Part shown: one piece after another, positions 42,789-51,487 of the stretch | Position numbering within the stretch: position 1 is the first letter of the stretch | Layout of the letters: each line of letters starts with the position of its first letter | Source of the DNA: Flavimaribacter sp024343425 | Lineage (GTDB): Bacteria > Pseudomonadota > Alphaproteobacteria > Rhizobiales > Rhizobiaceae | Assembly: GCA_965227645.1 (NCBI GenBank) | Contig: OZ245773.1 | Location: 3,286,001 to 3,350,000 of the forward strand | Reading direction: 5' to 3' | Length of the DNA: 64,000 bases | Program-made: the position numbers and the translations under genes | Notes under the pieces: model-generated | Seen by the model: only the letters and a program-made list of their open reading frames with translations | The model's database searches: none | Told to the model about the DNA's origin: nothing

Positions 42789-43640
42789 CTACGCGCTTTC
42801 TTTATCCCTTTTGCGCAAAAGTTCTTCGATCAACAAGGCGTTGACGGTGTCCGGCGCTTCATATTGCACCCAGTGCCCGGCGTTCGGCACGAGATGAAAG
42901 CGGCTCTTCGGGTCGATGGCCAGGAGCGCTTCGCGGCGCTCCTCGAAATAACCTTTCACGACAGCGTCTTCCTGCCCCCAGATCGCCGACACGCTGACGG
43001 GCCACCGCTCCAGGCAATCCTTCAGCAGCATGGGATCGTTCGCAAGGCCGTGTCGGAACCGCGTCGCTTCGGCGTTTTGCGCCTGAATGAGGATCGCCGT
43101 TTCGTCGATCGCGTCTGGGCGCGCCAGCATCATTGCCTGAAGATTGTGGCGATGCGCCGCCAGGCGCTCTTCGCCGTTTTGCGCAAACCGCCAGCTGCGC
43201 ATCGCATTGCGCCGGCTGTTGACCCGCCCCAGGCCGCCAGCGCCGACCATGATCATGCGATCGACCTGGTTGCGACGATGGGCGAGCATATGTCCCGCAA
43301 CCCAGGCGCCGAAGGAAAAACCGGCGATCGAAAACCGGGGCGAGACCGGAAGTCCGTCGATATGTTCCGACAGGCTTTCCGCTATCGCCGCAACGGACGT
43401 CGCTTCCAGCGGATCCGAATCCCCGAAGCCGGGCATATCCGGAACCAGAAGCTGAAAATGCTGTGAAAGCGGTTCGATATTGCGAAACCAGTGCCGCCAG
43501 GAGCCCCATCCGCCGTGCAGCAGAAACAGGGATGGCCCCTCTCCCCAAATACGCCAAAGCGTCGTTCCGGAAGGATGGTCGAGGCGGCAAACCCGGGCAA
43601 GGGAATTCAGGTCCTCAATTGTCGTGATTGTTCGCTGCAT
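42789..43640 (-). CDS. Alpha/beta hydrolase
   Basis: 283 aa. Oxyanion segment LFLLHGGWGSWRHW near residue 40, nucleophile Ser109 in IAGFSFGAW, acid in AIWGQEDAVV, and His in VPNAGHWVQYE are all in order, giving a complete catalytic triad. A cap domain (about residues 135-215) resembles C-C bond hydrolases and esterases of aromatic catabolism. It sits 87 bases downstream of hpaR on the same strand and 39 bases before the FAH gene. The substrate may be a ring-cleavage product or an ester of an aromatic acid; this is inferred from context. Confidence 0.8.
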   Translation of the reverse strand: MQRTITTIEDLNSLARVCRLDHPSGTTLWRIWGEGPSLFLLHGGWGSWRHWFRNIEPLSQHFQLLVPDMPGFGDSDPLEATSVAAIAESLSEHIDGLPVSPRFSIAGFSFGAWVAGHMLAHRRNQVDRMIMVGAGGLGRVNSRRNAMRSWRFAQNGEERLAAHRHNLQAMMLARPDAIDETAILIQAQNAEATRFRHGLANDPMLLKDCLERWPVSVSAIWGQEDAVVKGYFEERREALLAIDPKSRFHLVPNAGHWVQYEAPDTVNALLIEELLRKRDKESA

Positions 43641-43727
43641 GAAGGTAAGAACAGGGATAGAAGCGAACTGACGAACCCCGGCGCCGATTAACAGGGCGCG
43701 TCAGTCAACAGGTTGCAAATCGCCTGT

Positions 43728-44288
43728 TCAGGCGATTTTCTTCTTCGGCCGCCCCCGCATATGGGAACGCCCCTCTGAGTGATGCAATTCAACGCGCGCC
43801 GGTTCATATTCCGGGACGGGCTGAAGGTTGCGAATGGTCGCTTCCAGTTCGCTCAGCAAGTCCTGCAACTGCCTTGTCCGCTCCGACCCGAACGCATCGG
43901 CTATCTCGCTGTATAGCTCCTCCACTTGCGGCGCTGCGCCTTCGATTACATCCAACCCCATCGGAGTTATGCTGACGATCGACCTGCGCAGGTCGTCCAT
44001 GTCTTGTGTCTTGGTGATAAGACCGCGATCTTCCAAATCTTTCAGAATCCTGGAAAGCGAAGGCGGCAGAAGGCATGTCGCCCTTGCCAGAACGGTAACT
44101 TCTGTTCGCTCTACCGAGCTAAGCGCACGCAGTACGCGCCATTGTTGCTCCGTTATGTTGAACGTCCTTAGCGGCGCCCGAAACCGCGCCATCATGCTCT
44201 CTCGAGCCCTGAGCAGGGCCAGTGGTAGTGAATTCGTGAAACTTCGCAGTCTAACCCTCGTGCCGCCCATCTTACCGGCCGATGTCAT
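43728..44288 (-). CDS. hpaR: MarR-family regulator, homoprotocatechuate operon repressor type
   Basis: 186 aa. The core LRSFTNSLPLALLRARESMMARFRAP then TEQQWRVLRALSSVE and LLPPSLSRILKDLEDRGLITK match HpaR, the MarR repressor of homoprotocatechuate (3,4-dihydroxyphenylacetate) degradation; the winged helix is about residues 55-105. It is about 40 residues longer than E. coli HpaR, with a basic tail ending GRPKKKIA. It is divergent from hpaF, and the shared intergenic region holds several inverted repeats. GGGAG lies upstream of ATG 44288. Confidence 0.85.
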   Translation of the reverse strand: MTSAGKMGGTRVRLRSFTNSLPLALLRARESMMARFRAPLRTFNITEQQWRVLRALSSVERTEVTVLARATCLLPPSLSRILKDLEDRGLITKTQDMDDLRRSIVSITPMGLDVIEGAAPQVEELYSEIADAFGSERTRQLQDLLSELEATIRNLQPVPEYEPARVELHHSEGRSHMRGRPKKKIA

Positions 44289-44305
44289 CTATTCTCCCAT
44301 CTATG

Positions 44306-44393
44306 TTCATGTATGAAGCGCCTCAATAAGCATAATCGCACAAAAGCACAGGTTGTGGCAATGCGATTAGACACACTAAAAGTGAGAATCGCA
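44306..44393. promoter_or_regulatory. Candidate HpaR operator region
   Basis: TTCAT-GT-ATGAA (44306-44317) lies just upstream of hpaR. Further on, TAATCGCA (44333-44340) and TGCGATTA (44362-44369) form a perfect 8-base inverted repeat, and AATCGCA occurs a third time at 44387-44393. These elements fill the hpaR-hpaF divergent region and are the natural place for repressor binding; which one HpaR uses is unknown. Confidence 0.45.
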
Positions 44394-44459
44394 GACTGTT
44401 GATAACCTGAACGCCGATCCTGTAAGTTCCTGACGGGCGCGTTCGCCGGGAGGACCGTA

Positions 44460-44846
44460 TTGCCGCATATCATCATCGAATACTCCGCCAACCTTGAAGC
44501 GGGGGCGGATATAAACATGCTATGCAAGCATGTCCGCGACGCGGCTCTCGCGACCGGCCTGTTCGAGACCGGCGCCATCCGGGTAAGGGCGCACGCGTGC
44601 GATCAGTACGCTATTGCGGACGACCACCCCGATGATGCATTTGTTCATCTCGATATCCGGATTGGCAAAGGCCGGACGGAGGAGGACAAGAGAATGTTGG
44701 GACAAGCGGTTTTCGACCGCGCAGCGGAGGACCTGGCGCCTCTGTTCGAGGCGCCGCATCTGGCGTTGTCGCTTTACCTGACTGAAGTTTCGCCGGAATC
44801 CAGCTGGAAAAAGAACGGCATCCACCGGCGTTTCAGAAAGAATTGA
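44460..44846 (+). CDS. hpaF: 5-carboxymethyl-2-hydroxymuconate delta-isomerase
   Basis: 128 aa from a TTG start with GGGAGG 7 bases upstream. After Met removal the protein begins with Pro (PHIIIEYSANLE), the catalytic N-terminal proline of this tautomerase-fold isomerase. The family segments VRAHACDQYAIAD and FVHLDIRIGKGR with the conserved Arg follow, and the length matches HpcD/HpaF. It converts 5-carboxymethyl-2-hydroxymuconate to the 2-oxo isomer in homoprotocatechuate breakdown. First gene of the operon hpaF-hpaE-hpaD-FAH-ACAD-CoA transferase-hydratase. Confidence 0.88.
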   Translation: MPHIIIEYSANLEAGADINMLCKHVRDAALATGLFETGAIRVRAHACDQYAIADDHPDDAFVHLDIRIGKGRTEEDKRMLGQAVFDRAAEDLAPLFEAPHLALSLYLTEVSPESSWKKNGIHRRFRKN

Positions 44847-44856
44847 TGGAGTCATC

Positions 44857-46374
44857 ATGCCTGCGTTTGAAGACAATCTCGGGAAGGCGGAAACTTACCT
44901 CGCCCGTTTTCGCGAGCACGGCGTGCTCAACCACATCGGTGGAGAAGCGGTCCCCGCCGTCTCCGGCGAGACTTTCCAGTCGATATCACCGGTCGATCTG
45001 AAGCCGCTCGCGGATGTCGCGAAAGGCGGCGCTGAAGACGTCGACAGGGCGGCGAAGGCAGCGAAGGATGCCTTTTCGGAATGGCGCGACATGCCCGGCG
45101 CTGAAAGAAAGAAGCTGCTTCACACGATCGCCGACGCCATCGTCGCCCGCGCCGAGGAGATATCCCTTGTCGAAAGCATGGACACCGGTCAGGCGATCCG
45201 CTTCATGTCCAAGGCGGCGCTGCGCGGCGCGGAGAACTTCCGCTTTTTCGCCGACCGCGCTCCCGAAGCGCGCGACGGCAAGGCGCTGCGCACCGAAGGA
45301 CAGCTTAACATAACATCAAGGCGTCCGATCGGACCGGTCGGCGTCATCACGCCGTGGAACACGCCGTTCATGCTGTCGACCTGGAAGATTGCGCCGGCGC
45401 TTGCCGCCGGTTGCACCGTGGTCCACAAGCCTGCGGAATTCTCGCCGCTGACGGCCCGGCTGCTTGTCGAGATCGCCGAGGAGGCCGGCCTGCCGAAGGG
45501 CGTGTGGAACCTCGTCAACGGTATGGGCGAAGACGCCGGGAAGGCGCTCACCGAACATCCAGACATCAAGGCGATCGGCTTCGTCGGCGAAGGCCGCACG
45601 GGCTCGATGATCATGGCGCAGGGCGCCGCGACGCTGAAGCGGGTCCATTTCGAACTTGGCGGCAAGAACCCGGTGATTGTCTTTGCCGACAGCGACCTCG
45701 AACGCGCCGCGGACGCCGCTGTGTTCATGATCTACTCGCTGAACGGAGAACGCTGCACATCCTCAAGCCGTCTGCTTGTGGAAGACGCCATCTACGACGC
45801 GTTCACCGCCAAGGTCGCCGAGCGCGCATCGAAGATCAAGGTCGGGCATCCGCTCGATCCGGACACGGTGGTCGGCCCGCTGATCCATCCCGTGCACGAA
45901 AAGAAGGTGCTTTCCTATTTCGATATCGCGCGCTCGGAAGGAGCAACGATCGCGGCAGGCGGGGAGAAAGCCGACGGTCCGGGCGGCGGCTGCTATGTCA
46001 AACCGACGCTTTTCACCGGCGCAACCAACACCATGCGCATTTCCCGGGAGGAGATATTCGGACCGGTGCTGACTGCCATGCCCTTCAGGGACGAGGCTGA
46101 AGCGCTGGCGCTCGCCAATGACGTGGAATACGGGCTCACAGCCTATCTTTGGACCTCGGACCTGACGCGGGCGCTCCGCATGACCGACCGGCTCGAGGCC
46201 GGCATGATGTGGGTCAATTCGGAGAATATCCGACACCTGCCGACCCCGTTCGGCGGGGTCAAGAATTCCGGCATCGGTCGCGACGGGGGCGACTGGTCGT
46301 TCGATTTCTACATGGAAACCGTCAACACGGCCTTCGCAACACAGGCCCACAAAATCCCGAAACTGGGGCAATGA
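44857..46374 (+). CDS. hpaE: 5-carboxymethyl-2-hydroxymuconate semialdehyde dehydrogenase
   Basis: 505 aa, aldehyde dehydrogenase fold with Glu266 in FELGGKNP and catalytic Cys300 in NGERCTSSSR; cofactor region TPWNTPFMLSTWKIAPAL and FVGEGRTG. NTPF and the NGERCTSSSR box are typical of HpaE/HpcC. It oxidises the semialdehyde made by HpaD to the dicarboxylate used by HpaF. It starts 10 bases after hpaF, with TGGAG as ribosome site. Neighbours on both sides belong to the same pathway, which supports the specific name. Confidence 0.9.
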   Translation: MPAFEDNLGKAETYLARFREHGVLNHIGGEAVPAVSGETFQSISPVDLKPLADVAKGGAEDVDRAAKAAKDAFSEWRDMPGAERKKLLHTIADAIVARAEEISLVESMDTGQAIRFMSKAALRGAENFRFFADRAPEARDGKALRTEGQLNITSRRPIGPVGVITPWNTPFMLSTWKIAPALAAGCTVVHKPAEFSPLTARLLVEIAEEAGLPKGVWNLVNGMGEDAGKALTEHPDIKAIGFVGEGRTGSMIMAQGAATLKRVHFELGGKNPVIVFADSDLERAADAAVFMIYSLNGERCTSSSRLLVEDAIYDAFTAKVAERASKIKVGHPLDPDTVVGPLIHPVHEKKVLSYFDIARSEGATIAAGGEKADGPGGGCYVKPTLFTGATNTMRISREEIFGPVLTAMPFRDEAEALALANDVEYGLTAYLWTSDLTRALRMTDRLEAGMMWVNSENIRHLPTPFGGVKNSGIGRDGGDWSFDFYMETVNTAFATQAHKIPKLGQ

Positions 46375-46386
46375 CAGGAGCGAGGC

Positions 46387-47367
46387 ATGCCCGTACCACC
46401 ATCCAATCTCTATCCCGCTTTCAACATTGTTCGTCTTAGCCATATCGAACTGATCGTCACCGACCTGGCGCGAAGCCGCGCCTTCTATGTCGGCACACTT
46501 GGCATGCAGGTCACCGACGAGAACGACGAAGAGATATTCCTGCGCGCCATGGAGGAGCGCGGTCACCACTGCATCATCCTGAAGCAGGGCGACGAACCGG
46601 CGACCAACTTCCTGGGCTTCAAGGTTTATGCCGACGAAGACCTCGACCGCGCCGAGGCGTTTTTCTCAGTGAAAGGCCTTGCGACAGAATGGGTGCAAAG
46701 GGCCTATCAGGGCCGGACGCTGCGAACTCATTGTCCACAGGGCATACCGCTCGAATTCTATGCGAAGATGGATCGTCTTGAACCCATCCACCAGAAATAC
46801 GAGCGCTACAGTGGCGTGAAGCCGTTGCGCATCGACCATTTCAACTGCTTCACGCCGAATGTCGACGAGTCGGTGGCCTTCTACAACGAGATGGGCTTCC
46901 GGGTGACGGAATATACCGAGGACGAGGTATCAAAGAAGCTCTGGGCGGCCTGGATGCACCGCAAGGGCAACATCCATGACATGGCGTTCACCAACGGGGT
47001 CGGGCCGCGGCTGCATCATCTGGCCTTCTGGGTGCCGACGCCCCTCAACATCATCGATCTTCTCGACATCATGTCGACGTCCGGCTATCTCGCCAATATC
47101 GAACGCGGACCGGGCCGTCACGGCATATCGAACGCCTTCTTCCTTTATGTGCGCGATCCGGACGGCCATCGCGTCGAGCTTTACTGTTCCGATTACCAGA
47201 CCGTCGATCCGGATCTCGAGCCGATCAAATGGGATCTCACCGATCCGCAACGGCAAACGCTCTGGGGCGCGCCGGCGCCGCGGTCCTGGTTCGAGGAAGG
47301 CAGCCCGTTCGTCGGCAGCGAATTGCGGGAGCCGGAATTGAAGGCGCAGCCGATTATCGCGCCCTGA
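46387..47367 (+). CDS. hpaD: 3,4-dihydroxyphenylacetate (homoprotocatechuate) 2,3-dioxygenase, type I extradiol
   Basis: 326 aa with two vicinal-oxygen-chelate modules. Metal ligands are expected at His151 (RIDHFNCF), His210 or His211 (RLHHLAFW) and Glu264 (RVELYCSD), the 2-His-1-Glu set of Fe/Mn homoprotocatechuate dioxygenases of the Brevibacterium/Arthrobacter type. It opens the aromatic ring next to the hydroxyls. This differs from the LigB-type HpaD of E. coli although the step is the same. It begins 12 bases after hpaE. Confidence 0.9.
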   Translation: MPVPPSNLYPAFNIVRLSHIELIVTDLARSRAFYVGTLGMQVTDENDEEIFLRAMEERGHHCIILKQGDEPATNFLGFKVYADEDLDRAEAFFSVKGLATEWVQRAYQGRTLRTHCPQGIPLEFYAKMDRLEPIHQKYERYSGVKPLRIDHFNCFTPNVDESVAFYNEMGFRVTEYTEDEVSKKLWAAWMHRKGNIHDMAFTNGVGPRLHHLAFWVPTPLNIIDLLDIMSTSGYLANIERGPGRHGISNAFFLYVRDPDGHRVELYCSDYQTVDPDLEPIKWDLTDPQRQTLWGAPAPRSWFEEGSPFVGSELREPELKAQPIIAP

Positions 47368-47382
47368 GCAGAGCAAGAGTTC

Positions 47383-48273
47383 ATGACACAGACAACACGG
47401 TTCGCCGCCTTCCGCGCAGAGAACAGACAAGGATATGGCCTGGTCACCGATCGGGGCCTGATCGATCTTTCGGCGCGCCATGGCGCAAAGTGGCCGACGC
47501 TTCGGGAGGTCATTGAAGACGGTCGGCTCACAGAGTTGGCGGAGGAATGCGGCGATCAGGAGATTGATTTCGCCCCCGGCGAATTTCGTTGGGATATCCC
47601 GATCCCGGCGCCGGAAAAGATACTCTGCGTCGGCGTCAACTATCCAGACCGCAACGAGGAGTACAAGGACGGACAGGCCGCCCAGAGCAATCCGTCCCTG
47701 TTCGTACGGTTTCCCCGGTCCTTCGTCGGACACGAAGAGCCGATTATCCGTCCTTCCGTCTCCGACAAGTTCGACTATGAGGGCGAAATCGCCTTCGTCG
47801 TCGGCATGCCCGGACGACACATCGCCGAAGCGAATGCGCTGGACCACATCGCGGCCCTGACGCTCTGCAACGAAGGCAGCGTGCGCGACTGGATACGGCA
47901 TGCGAAGTTCAACGTGACCCAGGGCAAGAATTTCGACGCCAGCGGCTCCATCGGCCCATGGCTCGTTCCGTTCACGAACGAAGGTCAGATCGCAGATGTG
48001 AGGCTGACGACCCATGTGAACGGAGAGTTGCGCCAGGACGACCGGACGAGCCGGATGATCTTCGGGTTCCGGAAGCTGATCACCTATATCTCGACCTTCA
48101 CCACGCTCGTCCCCGGCGACATCATCGTTTCCGGCACACCGACAGGCGCCGGCGCGCGCCACGATCCACCGCTCTGGCTCACGCCCGGCGACGAGGTCGT
48201 GGTCGAGGCGGAAGGCATTGGTCATCTGCGCAATATGGTTGCACAGGAAGAGACCGCCGGACGCCAGCCATGA
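47383..48273 (+). CDS. FAH-family hydrolase/isomerase (HpaG-like)
   Basis: 296 aa. An N-terminal small domain (about 1-75) precedes the FAH domain: ILCVGVNYPDRNEEYKD, LFVRFPRSFVGHEEPIIRP, the metal site DYEGEIAFVVG, NEGSVRDWIRHAKFNVTQGKNFDASGSIGPW and VSGTPTGAGARHDPP. In the homoprotocatechuate route such enzymes isomerise and decarboxylate 5-oxopent-3-ene-1,2,5-tricarboxylate; E. coli HpaG has two FAH domains in one chain, while this organism seems to use single-domain proteins. It starts 15 bases after hpaD. A fumarylpyruvate hydrolase role is the main alternative. Confidence 0.8.
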   Translation: MTQTTRFAAFRAENRQGYGLVTDRGLIDLSARHGAKWPTLREVIEDGRLTELAEECGDQEIDFAPGEFRWDIPIPAPEKILCVGVNYPDRNEEYKDGQAAQSNPSLFVRFPRSFVGHEEPIIRPSVSDKFDYEGEIAFVVGMPGRHIAEANALDHIAALTLCNEGSVRDWIRHAKFNVTQGKNFDASGSIGPWLVPFTNEGQIADVRLTTHVNGELRQDDRTSRMIFGFRKLITYISTFTTLVPGDIIVSGTPTGAGARHDPPLWLTPGDEVVVEAEGIGHLRNMVAQEETAGRQP

Positions 48274-49430
48274 AAGAGACGAACCCAAGCTTTCCCGAAA
48301 TTCGCGAGGAAATCCGCAAGCTGTGTGAAGGTTTTCCCGGCGACTACTGGCAGAAGCTCGACCGAGAGAACCGCTATCCGACGGAGTTCGTGGAAACCCT
48401 GACCAAAAACGGTTGGCTCGCGGCGATGATCCCGGAAGAATATGGCGGTTCCGGGCTGCCGCTCGCCGGCGGGGCGGCGATCCTTGAAGAAATCCATCGT
48501 TCGGGAAGCAATGGCGGGGCGTGCCACGCGCAAATGTACACAATGGGCACGCTCTTGAGACATGGCAGCGCCGCCCAGAAGCAGAAATATCTGCCGGGAA
48601 TCGCCACGGGCGAGCTTCGCCTGCAGGCATTCGGCGTGACCGAACCGACCACCGGCAGCGACACGACTTCGCTCAAGACCTTCGCGCGCAAGGAGGGCGA
48701 CCGCTACATCGTCAACGGCCAGAAGATCTGGACGTCGCGCGCCGAACATTCCGACCTCATGGTGCTTCTCGCACGCACCACGCCGAAAGACGAGACGACA
48801 AAGCGAACCCAGGGTCTATCCGTCTTCCTGCTCGACATGCGCGCCGCAAAAGACAATGGCATGACCATTCGTCCGATCCGGACGATGATGAACCATTCCA
48901 CCACGGAAATCTTCTTCGACAATGTGGAGATCCCGGCGGCGAATCTCATCGGAAACGAGGGCGACGGGTTCCGTTACATCCTGTCAGGCATGAACGCCGA
49001 GCGGATGCTGATCGCCGCGGAATGCGTTGGCGACGCCAAGTGGTTCATCGACAAGGCGCGGCGCTACGCCAGCGAACGCGAGGTCTTCAACCGGCCGATC
49101 GGCAAGAACCAGGGCGTGCAGTTTCCGATCGCGCGCGCCTATGCGCAGATGCGCGCAGCCGAATTGCTGCTGATCGAGGGCCTGCGCCTCTATGACGAAG
49201 GTGAGAATTGCGGCGAGGAAGCCAATATGGCGAAGATGCTGACGGCGGAAGCGTCCTGGGCTGCGGCCGAAGCCTGCGTGCAGACTTTTGGCGGTTTCGC
49301 TTTCGCCGCCGAATACGACGTGGAGCGCAAATTCCGCGAAACGCGCCTTTATCAAGTCGCGCCGATTTCGACGAACCTCGTTTTGAGTTATATCGCCGAG
49401 CACGTATTGGAGATGCCGAGGTCCTACTGA
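48270..49430 (+). CDS. Acyl-CoA dehydrogenase
   Basis: 386 aa. Flavin and substrate segments appear in order: AAMIPEEYGGSGLPLAGG, FGVTEPTTGSDTTSLKTFARK, IVNGQKIWTSRAEHSD, NERMLIAAE-like NAERMLIAAECVG, REVFNRPIGKNQGVQFPIA and QTFGGFAFAAEYDVERKFRETRLYQVAPIS. The ATG overlaps the FAH stop by 4 bases, and the frame is open further upstream but inside the FAH gene. It oxidises an acyl-CoA to the enoyl-CoA with FAD; it probably works with the CoA-transferase and hydratase encoded next. Why it is coupled to the homoprotocatechuate operon is not clear. Confidence 0.87.
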   Translation: MKETNPSFPEIREEIRKLCEGFPGDYWQKLDRENRYPTEFVETLTKNGWLAAMIPEEYGGSGLPLAGGAAILEEIHRSGSNGGACHAQMYTMGTLLRHGSAAQKQKYLPGIATGELRLQAFGVTEPTTGSDTTSLKTFARKEGDRYIVNGQKIWTSRAEHSDLMVLLARTTPKDETTKRTQGLSVFLLDMRAAKDNGMTIRPIRTMMNHSTTEIFFDNVEIPAANLIGNEGDGFRYILSGMNAERMLIAAECVGDAKWFIDKARRYASEREVFNRPIGKNQGVQFPIARAYAQMRAAELLLIEGLRLYDEGENCGEEANMAKMLTAEASWAAAEACVQTFGGFAFAAEYDVERKFRETRLYQVAPISTNLVLSYIAEHVLEMPRSY

Positions 49431-50575
49431 TGTCGAAACCGTTCCTGCCGCTCGAAGGCATGACCGTCGTTACGCTCGAGCAGGCCGTGGCAGCGCCCTA
49501 CTGCACGTCGAGGCTCGCCGACGCGGGCGCCACCGTGATCAAGATAGAGCGGCCGGAGGGCGATTTCGCCCGCGCCTACGACAAGGCGGCTGGCGGAGAA
49601 AGCAGCTATTTCGTCTGGCTCAATCGCGGCAAGCAGTCGGTCGTGCTGGACCTGACGATAGAGGCGGACCGCGACAGGCTCGCAGAGATCATCGGCAATG
49701 CGGATATCTTCGTGCAGAACCTGCGGCACGGGGTCGCCGAAAAGTTCGGCTTTGCTCCGGAAGGGCTCTGCAAGCAGCACCCTGCCCTGATCTGCTGTTC
49801 GATAACGGGCTTCGATCCGTCCGGGCCGATGGCGCGCCGCAAGGCCTACGACCTGCTGATCCAGGCCGAGTCCGGCCTGGCTTCCGTTACCGGCGGACCG
49901 GACGAGCCTGCGCGCGTCGGCGTTTCTGTGGTCGACATCGCCACCGGCGCCACGGCGCAAACCGCGATCCTGGAAGCCGTCATCGCCCGGCTCAAGACCG
50001 GAAAGGGCGCTAACATAACCGTTTCGATGTTCGACGTGATGGCGGAATGGATGACCGTGCCGCTGCTCCATACGGAAGCCGGAAATCCGCCGAAACGGAT
50101 CGGACTCGCCCATCCCTCTATCGCGCCTTACGGCGTGTTTCAGACGCGAGACGGAAACGACGTGCTGATCTCCGTCCAGAGCGAGCGCGAATGGGCGAAA
50201 CTGTGCGCCGGCGTGCTCGATCGCGCCGATGCGCCGGACGATCCGCGCTTTGCCGACAACAATGCGAGATGCCGCAACAGACAGGAAACCGACGCGATGG
50301 TCGGGGACGCGTTCGCGCGCCGCGACCTGGCCGAACTGATCGGCGCTCTCGACGCGGCCGATATCGCCTACGCCGTCGTCAACGACACGGAGGGCCTGTC
50401 GAAACATCCCGAACTCAGACGCATCCTCGTCGCGACGCCGAGCGGCGAGGTGCGTTATCCCGCGCCGGCGGCCCGTTTCGCCGGGTTCGAAAGACACTAC
50501 GGAGCGGTTCCCGCCGTGGGCGAAAACCGGCTTTCGGGCGTGAAAAGGGCAAAGGCCGCCAACGATGAAGGCTGA
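49430..50575 (+). CDS. Family III CoA-transferase (CaiB/BaiF type)
   Basis: 381 aa. LEGMTVVTLEQAVAAPYCTSRLADAGATVIKIERP is the family start; the catalytic aspartate is Asp141 in KAYDLLIQAESGL, and IAPYGVFQTRDGNDVLISVQ is the conserved C-terminal insertion domain. It moves CoA between carboxylates, typically from succinyl-CoA, as in mesaconate or citramalate CoA-transferases. Start codon overlaps the acyl-CoA dehydrogenase stop by one base (TGATG). Followed, with an 11-base overlap, by a hydratase of the mesaconyl-CoA type. Confidence 0.87.
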   Translation: MSKPFLPLEGMTVVTLEQAVAAPYCTSRLADAGATVIKIERPEGDFARAYDKAAGGESSYFVWLNRGKQSVVLDLTIEADRDRLAEIIGNADIFVQNLRHGVAEKFGFAPEGLCKQHPALICCSITGFDPSGPMARRKAYDLLIQAESGLASVTGGPDEPARVGVSVVDIATGATAQTAILEAVIARLKTGKGANITVSMFDVMAEWMTVPLLHTEAGNPPKRIGLAHPSIAPYGVFQTRDGNDVLISVQSEREWAKLCAGVLDRADAPDDPRFADNNARCRNRQETDAMVGDAFARRDLAELIGALDAADIAYAVVNDTEGLSKHPELRRILVATPSGEVRYPAPAARFAGFERHYGAVPAVGENRLSGVKRAKAANDEG

Positions 50576-51401
50576 TTGGACACAAGAGCAGTTTGCGAAC
50601 TGGATCGGCTACACGACACGGTCAGTAGAGACCATAAACCCTGAACTGGCGCGCCGGTTTTCCGTCACGCTGAGCAACGAAGACCGGCAATACGCCGCCG
50701 GAGACCCCGCCCCCGCCGGAATTGAATGGTGCATCGATCCGCCCGTCTACACATCGGACCGTCTCGGACCGGACGGCCATCCGAGTAAGGGAGAGTGCCT
50801 GCCGGCGATTCCCCTGCCGATACGCATGTGGGCCGGCGGCGCGCTGACCTTTCATGGCGATATCCGCGTCGGCGACACTGTGGAGCGGACATCGACGATC
50901 GAAAGCATCGATCGCAAGGCCGGCCGCAGCGGAGAACTGTGTTTCGTCAATGTGCGCCACGACTACGCGACCGGGCGCGGAGCGGCGATTTCCGAGACGC
51001 AGAATATCGTCTATCGCCAGCCGTCGCCCGGCAGGGCCTCGCCCGCCGCGGCTGATCTGCCGGCGCCCGAACGCCGCTACCACGCCGATCCCGTGCTGCT
51101 TTTCCGCTACTCGGCCCTGACTTTCAACGGCCACCGCATTCATTACGACTATCCCTACGCCACTGGCGTCGAGGGCTACGACGACCTCGTCGTGCACGGA
51201 CCGCTCCAGGCGACATTGCTGATGATGCTCGCGCGGGAAAAGCTCGGCGGCCTGACCGCTTTCCGCTATCGCGGCGTCTCCGCCCTGACCTGCAATCAGG
51301 ACTTTACGCTGCACGCGCTGCAAGGCGAAGACGGGCTGGAGCTCTCTGTCTCCAACGCGAAGGGAGTGGTCACCATGTCGGCGACGGCGCAATCAGAATA
51401 A
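50565..51401 (+). CDS. MaoC/FAS1-dehydratase-like hydratase (mesaconyl-C4-CoA hydratase type)
   Basis: 278 aa. A double hot-dog protein: the N-terminal half carries RMWAGGALTFHGDIRVGDTVERTSTIESI, and the C-terminal half carries LLFRYSALTFNGHRIHYDYPYATGVEGYDDLVVHGPL with the conserved His and Asp of MaoC-type hydratases. Proteins of this layout hydrate mesaconyl-C4-CoA or related branched enoyl-CoAs. With the acyl-CoA dehydrogenase and CoA-transferase it makes a complete activate-oxidise-hydrate module. It overlaps the CoA-transferase gene by 11 bases and ends the operon. Confidence 0.83.
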   Translation: MKADWTQEQFANWIGYTTRSVETINPELARRFSVTLSNEDRQYAAGDPAPAGIEWCIDPPVYTSDRLGPDGHPSKGECLPAIPLPIRMWAGGALTFHGDIRVGDTVERTSTIESIDRKAGRSGELCFVNVRHDYATGRGAAISETQNIVYRQPSPGRASPAAADLPAPERRYHADPVLLFRYSALTFNGHRIHYDYPYATGVEGYDDLVVHGPLQATLLMMLAREKLGGLTAFRYRGVSALTCNQDFTLHALQGEDGLELSVSNAKGVVTMSATAQSE

Positions 51402-51487
51402 CTTTTCAGGCAGACCATCCGCGCCCTGCGGCAAAAAGGGATGTTCCAGGACAACTAGTACAACCAACCCGACCGAGGACCTAAACC

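Noticed and set aside
47958..48269. N-terminal extension of the acyl-CoA dehydrogenase
   Set aside because: The extension is Arg/His-rich, overlaps the FAH gene in another frame, and the ATGA junction gives a normal family N-terminus.
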